Assembly (NCBI GenBank): GCA_026413225.1
Contig: CM048572.1
Location: 7,998,001-8,062,000 of the forward strand
DNA: 64,000 bases
Reading direction: 5' to 3'
Source: Otis tarda
Lineage: Eukaryota > Chordata > Aves > Otidiformes > Otididae
Shown piece by piece: positions 57,901 through 64,000 of this stretch. The notes under the pieces were generated by a model that saw only the letters and a list, made by a program, of their open reading frames with translations, did no database searches and was not told where the DNA came from. The position numbers and the translations under genes are program-made. Positions within the stretch are counted from its first letter, which is position 1. Each line of letters starts with the position of its first letter.

Positions 57901-60520
57901 GCGAATACACCAGTGACAAAAACCTCCAGAGTCTGCTGTACCGGTGTAGTGACTGGGAATATGTTGCCCTGGGGCAAAGCTTTCCCAGAAGAGGTGGATC
58001 TGGCTCATTAAAAAAAAAAAAAAAAAAAAAAAAAAGATGGCTATGTTAACAGAGAGGGGTGTGAGTATGGATCAGATAACGCACCCCAGCACCTACCATA
58101 TGCTGGGTAACAGACCTTCAGGCAGCAAACCGCGCTGAGCACCGTCAGGCTGGTGAGGCTGCACAGCCCGAACAAGACCCCGCAGAAGGCGTAGAGGGTG
58201 CAGACCGCCTGGTTGAACAGCCACCTGCAAGGGAAAGCCTGTGGGTACACCCAGCCCTTGCCCCCGGCCCGGGCCGCTGGCTGACAGCCCCTGCCACCCA
58301 GCCGGATGGGAATGGTCACCCTGGTCCCTGCTCTGGAGGAAGGCTGGGTATTTCCCAGCCGCTCTCCTGGTGATGGGGTCTCAGCTGCTGGTCCCACGCT
58401 AGAAGCAAAGCCGGCCACGCGCGGGGTGGCTGCAGCAGGCTGCACAGACACCAGCACCTGACTGGGAAAACACGGGCATGACCTTGCCCCTGCTTTGCTC
58501 CCTGAGCATCCCAGTGACAAGCACAGATGGAGCCACGGGTGCGGGAGCTGCCCTGATCCACGCCGGCGCACGCCGCTGCAGCGCCCGCACCACGTGGGTG
58601 CCAGCTCAGACACCCACCAGTGAAACCCTTTAACAACAGGTCTATGTGACAAACGGGAGGGACAGGGAAGAGCAAAGCACCCCGCTGTGGGACGGATGTC
58701 TGTGAGCTCACGCAGTGCCCCAGTGCCACCAGACTGGTCCCTCTGCCCCCAGGACGGGGTCTCCCCATTTCAAGACAAGGGTTGCAAACCACACCCAGGA
58801 CTGTTGGCCAGTGCAGAGCCGCTTCCACAAGGTACCTGTGTGCAAAGAAGGAGGAGGTGGCCAAGGGGAAGAGCGTCACCGTCATGCTCAGGTCACTGAT
58901 GGCCAGGTTGACGATGAAGAACTCAGCAGGCTTCAGCATGGACCTCTTCCGATAGGCCACCAGCAGGAGCAGCGAGTTCCCAGAGAGGGACACGATGCCT
59001 GCGGAAAAGGCAGAGGAACAGCGCTGTCTGTGATGGAGCTGGGAAGGGAGCCAGGATCATCTTGAGAAGTTTGGAAGCAGACACCAGAGATGTCTACAGA
59101 GGGTAGAAAGGGCTTCAGGCTTCCCTTTCCAGAGCGGGCTGAGCACGGGAACCCATGGGACCTGCAGAGCTCTGTGAGCACATCTGGAGCTGCTTCACAT
59201 TGAATTTGATCCCTTCCCCTTCCGGAGATCCTACAGAGGCGTTCGGTAGGGGGGCAGTGATGGGATGAGACTGCGATGGGCTCCGGGTGCAGGATCTGGC
59301 CAGACTCACTTCTTCCAGCTGGAAGGAGCAAGGGGGGCACTTCCTTCCAGCTAGATAAATAACGGGAGCTTTGTGCAACTGCTCTTCTGATGTGAGGCCA
59401 AGGAGCTGGGCCCCTTCGCCTTTTTAATTTCTTCCTGGCAATGTCGCTCCTGTGAGTCTGTGTTGTCCAATATCATGGTAACAAAATAAACAAGAAGAAA
59501 GGCATTATGAAGATCAAGGAAAATCCAAACTAATCAAAAGAAGGCTCTTTGTTTGCTATTAGTGTATTTAAAACAACAGTGGTGATTAAAATTTTATAAC
59601 AAGGGCTTTCTCTCTTTTTTTTTTAATTATGTAATGCGCTTTCATTGCAAAGAGGTTTCAGTGTCCTCAGAAGGGGAATCTTTGCTGCTCTTGGCGCAGG
59701 TTAGGTAGGACGAGAGTTTCTCCCTAATGGATTAGGCTGTAAATTAAATATCACGGTAAGAACCAGCTTCCAAAGATGCTGAATGGCCAACACTAAAGTT
59801 CATCTCAGGAACAGGATTCCCACACAAGACCTGGCCAAATCCAGGGTTTTGGAGGCTTTGGAGTTGCTGGAGGGCAGACTACTGAGATGTTTGTCCTTAT
59901 TCCCAGCCTCATGAGGGGTTTTTCCCACAGAACTGGTCTCACATCTGTACTAAGGACATTTGATTAGCTTTACTGGCTCCTAGGGGCTGTGGGTGCCTAA
60001 GGACTGCTGGCAGTCCCAGTGGCTCCAGCATCCCTTGGGATCCCCATCCTCACAGGCACGAAAAACTCTTCCAGCATTTGGGAGACATCTTGCTCTGGGC
60101 TCAGAAAACTGGGAGGTTTTTCTCTGCCCATCATTCACTCCTGGCCTGCACCAACCAGGGCTAGGCCACCTCAGAGCAGGTCCCAGCCCCTCCATTTTGC
60201 CCACTGGCTTTCTGGTGCGGCTAACTCCAAATCACAGGGCATTCCCCAGCATCTTCTGCTGAAAGCAAGGGCCAGCTGGGAGGGGTAACACGGGAAGGGC
60301 CCAGTTTGATTACTCTGCTGGTGACTGAACGCTTCTGGAAGCGGCAGTAACTGCGAAAGGCCTAAGCATCTCTGGCAGGCACCTGGGCCGCTCGCAGCAG
60401 GGAGAGAGGTACAACAAGCTGTCTTTCCTTACCAAAGACTAAATACAGCGTGCCAAAAATCAGGTCTTCTCTCTCCGACAAGGTGGAGATGAACACCGAG
60501 GCGTTGGACGCATTTCCCAT
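54391..60520 (-). CDS. OPN5L1: Opn5-like opsin, probable Opn5L1, five coding exons
   Basis: A seven-helix retinal-binding receptor. Spliced exons in transcript order: 60520-60433, 58998-58836, 58224-58097, 56165-55837, 54945-54391. They total 1,263 nt, in frame, giving 420 residues. Lys280 in VFAKSSTLYNP is the Schiff-base lysine (bovine rhodopsin 296) and NPLVY at 286-290 is NPxxY. Cys92 and Cys169 are the conserved disulfide pair with the rhodopsin spacing of 77, and Glu163 aligns with the loop counterion position 181. Cys170 directly follows Cys169. In Opn5L1 this extra cysteine (Cys188) forms the thiol adduct with retinal that lets the protein act as a reverse photoreceptor. Position 113 is Tyr95. 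The E/DRY triplet is Val116-Cys117-Cys118. Sequons lie at Asn3 and Asn6 and the long tail is cysteine-rich. Other Opn5 subclasses are less likely because they lack the Cys-Cys pair. Confidence 0.88.
54946..55836 (-). other. Opsin intron 4
   Basis: A 0.9-kb intron with two T runs on the + strand (about 55,506 and 55,531-55,548). Nothing else is recognised. Confidence 0.8.
55837..56165 (-). CDS. OPN5L1: Opsin coding exon 4
   Basis: Codes residues 127-236, helix 4 to the third cytoplasmic loop. The second extracellular loop reads WGSYGPEPYGTACCITWKAS, with Glu163, Cys169 and Cys170. Helix 5 is ILALFVFCYLLPCLLILVSY. The exon ends in HGLVVK before donor GTAGGG. The long open frame on the opposite strand across this exon is a composition shadow. 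Confidence 0.93.
56166..58096 (-). other. Opsin intron 3
   Basis: A 1.9-kb GC-rich intron with a GGA-rich stretch near 56,590-56,620 and a run of 26 A at 58,010-58,035. Nothing else is recognised. Confidence 0.8.
58010..58035. repeat. A26 homopolymer in opsin intron 3
   Basis: Twenty-six consecutive A on the + strand. On the transcribed strand this is a U tract about 60 nt downstream of the exon 3 donor. Confidence 0.9.
58097..58224 (-). CDS. OPN5L1: Opsin coding exon 3
   Basis: Codes residues 84-126 plus one base: RWLFNQAVCTLYAFCGVLFG then LCSLTSLTVLSAVCCLKVCY and PAY. Cys92 is the helix 3 disulfide cysteine. The VCC at 116-118 occupies the E/DRY position. The donor is GTAGGT. Confidence 0.92.
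58225..58835 (-). other. Opsin intron 2
   Basis: A 0.6-kb GC-rich intron with no recognised element. Confidence 0.8.
58836..58998 (-). CDS. OPN5L1: Opsin coding exon 2
   Basis: Codes residues 30-83 plus two bases. It contains GNSLLLLVAYRKRSMLKPAE, with the helix 1 Gly-Asn pair, then FFIVNLAISDLSMTVTLFPL, with the helix 2 LAxxD pattern, and ends in SSFFAH. The acceptor is TTTCCGCAG and the donor GTACCT. Confidence 0.92.
58999..60432 (-). other. Opsin intron 1
   Basis: A 1.4-kb intron. An AT-rich patch at about 59,500-59,770 contains TAATGGATTAGG with a CRX/OTX-type GGATTA at 59,729, and could hold an enhancer. Otherwise nothing is recognised. Confidence 0.7.
60433..60520 (-). CDS. OPN5L1: Opsin coding exon 1
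   Basis: Codes residues 1-29 plus one base: MGNASNASVFISTLSEREDL then IFGTLYLVF. It holds two N-glycosylation sequons (Asn3, Asn6) and the start of helix 1. The donor is GTAAGG. The ATG is directly preceded by TGTTGCTTTGCAG, which looks like a splice acceptor, so a non-coding or short coding exon may lie upstream. Confidence 0.85.
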
Positions 60521-60757
60521 CTGCAAAGCAACACACGAACACAGGTGAGAGGGGACGTTGGCTGACGAAGGAGTGCACGGCTCCCTGGGCTGCGGGGAGG
60601 ACGGCTCTGCAGCACGCTGGCACAGGGCTGCCACCAAACCAGCGGCGTGCAGCCCCCCGGGCCCAGCGCTGCAGGAGGGGGCTTCAACGCCACAGGCAGC
60701 ACCGACCCAACCAGCTGGGCAGGGGGCCGACAGCAGGATCAGGCCAGTAATCTCACT

Positions 60758-60796
60758 GGATTAGCGTTTCTTCAATTACCGATTTTACGGATTAGC
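60758..60796 (-). promoter_or_regulatory. Paired CRX/OTX-type sites upstream of the opsin
   Basis: GGATTAGC occurs at 60,758-60,765 and again at 60,789-60,796, that is GCTAATCC twice in the direction of the gene, 31 bp apart. TAATCC is the core site for OTX and CRX factors, which drive photoreceptor and pineal genes. The pair lies about 240-280 bp upstream of the opsin ATG. Whether this is promoter or 5' leader depends on the true transcription start. Confidence 0.5.
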
Positions 60797-63700
60797 ATCA
60801 GCCTTCGGACTGGAATTTTCTTTGCAAGTCTCAGCCGTGCACTGACTGCAGCAGGCGCTGGGCATTTGGACGCAGGGACCAGCTGCTCGGAGCCAGAGGC
60901 TCTGTTCAACGAAGCCCCCCACCTCCGCCAGGCTTGCCCCGTCCTTTGCGTGCTTCCGCCTGTCCCCGCGGCCACATCAGCACAGAGACTTGGCCCAAGC
61001 TCTCTTTGCCACACGTCCAACACCCGTTCATGTGCCATCTCGGCACGTGTTCACGTGCCTCTGCTGCGAGACGTGCACTGCGTGTGCTGAGAGGGGCCCA
61101 CGCGGAGAAGGGGACTTGCAACGAGCCGTTCATCAAACCCCGGCCCAGGAGACCTCACAGCTGGGGACAGAAGGGAGCTGTCACCCCGGCCATCACCACT
61201 GCTGGCTGGGACCTTCCTCCTCCAGCTGTAACGGAATCTGATCTGTGCTGCCGGCAGTGCCGGCGAAGAACTTGAGGATGAACACAGGTATTAACAAAAA
61301 GAAAAAAAAAAAAGAAAAGTAGTAGAAAGTCATTCCCTTTCTCAGGGTGCCTGACTCAATCAGTGAGTTTTATCGGCCTAATTAGCTTCCCTGTTATTTT
61401 GTGCAGCTGAGCCAAAGGCTCCCAAGTGCTCAGGCAGTTAACAGGGGGTAGTGGAGCGGAACAGCAGATGCGTTTCGGTGTATTCACTCCCTTCACTGAT
61501 AACAAATAAATGGAAAAATATTTTGTTCAGGTGAAGAAAAAAAGAGAGGGGGCGAGAGAAAATAATGGTTTAATTATATGTTTTGATAGCCATTAGCTTG
61601 CTTGCTGGGATGTTTAATGCATACAGTATTCCTGCCTCCTTCCTCACGGTTCCACCTGCACGCTGCCGGAGAACGGAGAACAGGGAGCAGGGGCTGGGGA
61701 GGGGATGGCAGCCGGGGCCAGCCTCGGCACGCTTAACCCTCACGAGTGGCAATGGGCTGCTTGTCCCTGCCCCACTGCCTACTCTTCATAGGGTCACACT
61801 GCCAGATTTAGCCTCACCAGGAGGAGGTGAATAAAAATAATACCCCAGCACAGATCCCTACCTGACCTCTGGCTTGGCAGCTATCGCACGGGCAGGGGCC
61901 ACGGGAGGCAGAGCCTTTCCTTCCACGAGTTTTGCTGACACGGACTTCACAAAGAGCAAACCCCCCTGTTACCTGCACCTGAGGTGAAAATGCCCACCTC
62001 ACATCCAAGGCTGTGTTCAGACAAATGGAGCTAATTACTTGAAGTAATGAGTAAATTATGTTTGCGTGTAAGTGCATTTTAAGACACTAATTGGTGTTAA
62101 ACTGCAAGAAATCCTGCTAATAGTTCTTCGTTTTCTGTGTTACTGACCCATACAGCCAAACACCACGGGGAACGGGGCTCTGGTTCCTCTGGCCTGCTCC
62201 ATGGCTTTTTTGGGTTAGGTGGGCACAATACCTGTGGGATGTTTACAGCTCACGCAGTCCCACTTGCTACTTCTCAGCGAGCCCATCTTCAGCATTTGAT
62301 GTTAAGTAATTAAATATTTTTATGATCTGTGCCTACATGCCATGAGTATGATGGGGTTGCCTCTGCGGGCCAGGCAGGGTGCTGGTTAATTTAGTTAACG
62401 GGAGCTGCAGTGGTCAGCCACGGTTCTCATTTCACTCTCTTGAACTTCTGGCCTCTCTGGGTGATTCCTGCTCCCTTTATAACCAGAAACAGTGGAAAGC
62501 AAGAGAACTGGTCCGTGCAAAACCAGCGTGTGCTGCACAGAAAGAGGCGTCACGCACTGAAGACAGAAGGAGCCGCAGCAAGCCAGGCTTTGGCTCGCTC
62601 ACTCCAGTAGACATGGCCAAAGCCCCTGTGCTGCTGGCAGACTCCCACATCCTTCAGACACGTTTTGCCCAGGTCACTGGTTTGACAGCTTGATGCAAAT
62701 GCGATTTTAAATTAAGCTCCACTTAGATCATCCTGCTAAACTGACAGAGGCTCTCAGGAAGATGTGCGGCACATTTGCCCCTTTCCTCAACTCATTTATT
62801 GGCTTTTGGTGATGAGGAAGACATACTGTGCTGGTTTGAAATGCCCCATCCTCCTGCCTGGGTCTGGAAAGCATGGTCTGTGGCAAACAGGGACAGCCAG
62901 GAGGTCTAACCACTTCTGTTTGGGTTTCCTAGTACAAAAGATCTTTTGGATGCAATCTTTCACTTCTGAGAAATGACCACCACACCTGGGATTTTTCCAA
63001 CCTTTGTTGTGCAAAACAAAGCATTCATTTAACAACAGCACGTGGTTCGCTGAGAAACCAAACCCCAGCTATTACCCGCCGGCTGGGAAGAGGCCTCTGG
63101 CCCTGGGGCTGGATATGCAGGCAGCCAAGGAAAGAGCACCAAGTGGCAGTTAAGCAGGGATGGCCCAGGCAGGCCGATGGCCACGCAGCCAGTCTGCTGT
63201 TTGAACGCACCAACGGTCCCTGTCCTGTCACCATACAAACAAGTACAGCACGGCAACTTCTCATACGTCATTACTTGTATCTACGTACGTGCAGTTTTGA
63301 TGTTCAGCCTTAAAAATTCATTATCTTTTAATAAATGCCTTCTAAAATACGTAAGGAAAATATTAACATTTGCATCTTGGAGGCTTCCTACTTTAAATAA
63401 CTGAGTGTTGGTGTCAGAGCAGCAACTTGACTGCGAGGGCTCCTTGCCAGCCCAGCGCACGCTTTGCGGGCGCACGCTCCCCGACCCGCTCTCCCCTCCC
63501 TTACGCTGTCCCAGCTGGTGGACGTTGCTCTCCCAGTTCTACTTTGGCACGCAGGTAGCTCTGGACCACGGGAACACATTTGAATGTCCTCATTTGCATG
63601 ACATAGCTCAGCTGCATCAATTTACTTCGCTTAGCAAACATCATTCACAAGGTGCTTGCTTTACAGCGCAGAGGACCCCTCTCTGTGTCCCCAGCGTGAC

Positions 63701-64000
63701 TGAGGGCACCTGCAGCTCCGGGAAGCTCCTCGCTGCGGGCCCGGCGGAGGCACTGGGATGTGCCGATGCCCAGCCAGGACGGCTGTTCCCGTTTACTCAC
63801 CGGGAGCTTGGGGAATTGACTCGACAGGAACCCTGAGCAGAGCCCATGAATCCCAGACGAGGCACAGCACGGGGTGACGTAAGGCAGCTTTAAGCCGTCC
63901 CTCCTCGCCCCGGTCTGCGCTGGGCCAATCTTCCCGCAGATATTAAAGCAATAGCGAAGCTGCGGTCCACTCTTCTGGGGGCTGGGTGGTCCAGGCCCTG
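60797..64000. other. Intergenic sequence, no gene recognised
   Basis: No supported gene. AT-rich patches at about 61,370-61,420 and 62,020-62,120 carry TAATTA/AATTAG cores, and an octamer ATTTGCAT lies at about 63,592, so conserved regulatory DNA is possible. Open frames of up to 147 codons lack domains. Confidence 0.5.

Noticed and set aside
58010..58035. Processed pseudogene suggested by the A26 run
   Set aside because: The sequence before the run does not resemble a coding or structured RNA, and no target duplication was seen. It is treated as a homopolymer.
1..64000. CRISPR arrays, operons, prophage or other bacterial systems
   Set aside because: The window is plainly vertebrate nuclear DNA with spliced genes and CR1 repeats. 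No spaced direct repeats were seen.

Overview
The window looks like avian genomic DNA. It carries several CR1 LINE fragments with the typical CR1 tail, a solo retroviral LTR of a type common in birds, compact introns, and a non-visual opsin of the Opn5-like class that, to my knowledge, placental mammals lack. The species cannot be fixed from sequence alone.

Layout. Positions 1 to about 15,280 are intergenic, with no gene I can support, only CR1 remnants, simple repeats and AT-rich patches. A degenerate minisatellite of about 33 bp runs into a CpG island at about 15.3-16.2 kb, which is the promoter of SLC9A8 (Na+/H+ exchanger 8, NHE8). SLC9A8 runs on the + strand from the ATG at 15,812 to the stop at 46,256. 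I could trace 16 coding exons. Their lengths sum to 1,725 nt, an uninterrupted 574-residue reading frame. Every intron has canonical U2 ends except intron 9, which has all the marks of a U12 AT-AC intron. The introns hold CR1 fragments and a 1,131-bp solo LTR flanked by a perfect 5-bp target duplication. The 3' UTR probably ends near 47.73 kb.

From about 48 kb the DNA becomes markedly GC-rich. Between 48.3 and 50.4 kb lie two diverged copies of an unexplained element of about 265 bp. From 60,520 down to 54,391 on the - strand is a complete five-exon opsin gene (1,263 nt, 420 residues). It has the Schiff-base lysine (Lys280), NPxxY, the conserved disulfide cysteines, and a second cysteine directly after the loop cysteine. 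That Cys-Cys pair is the signature of Opn5L1, described as a reverse photoreceptor that binds all-trans retinal in the dark. Its E/DRY motif is replaced by Val-Cys-Cys. Two identical CRX/OTX-type sites 31 bp apart lie about 240 bp upstream of its ATG. From 60.8 to 64 kb I see no further gene.

The two genes are convergent (SLC9A8 +, opsin -), about 8 kb apart stop to stop. They share no obvious pathway, although NHE8 is reported to matter for retinal pigment epithelium and photoreceptor survival in mouse.
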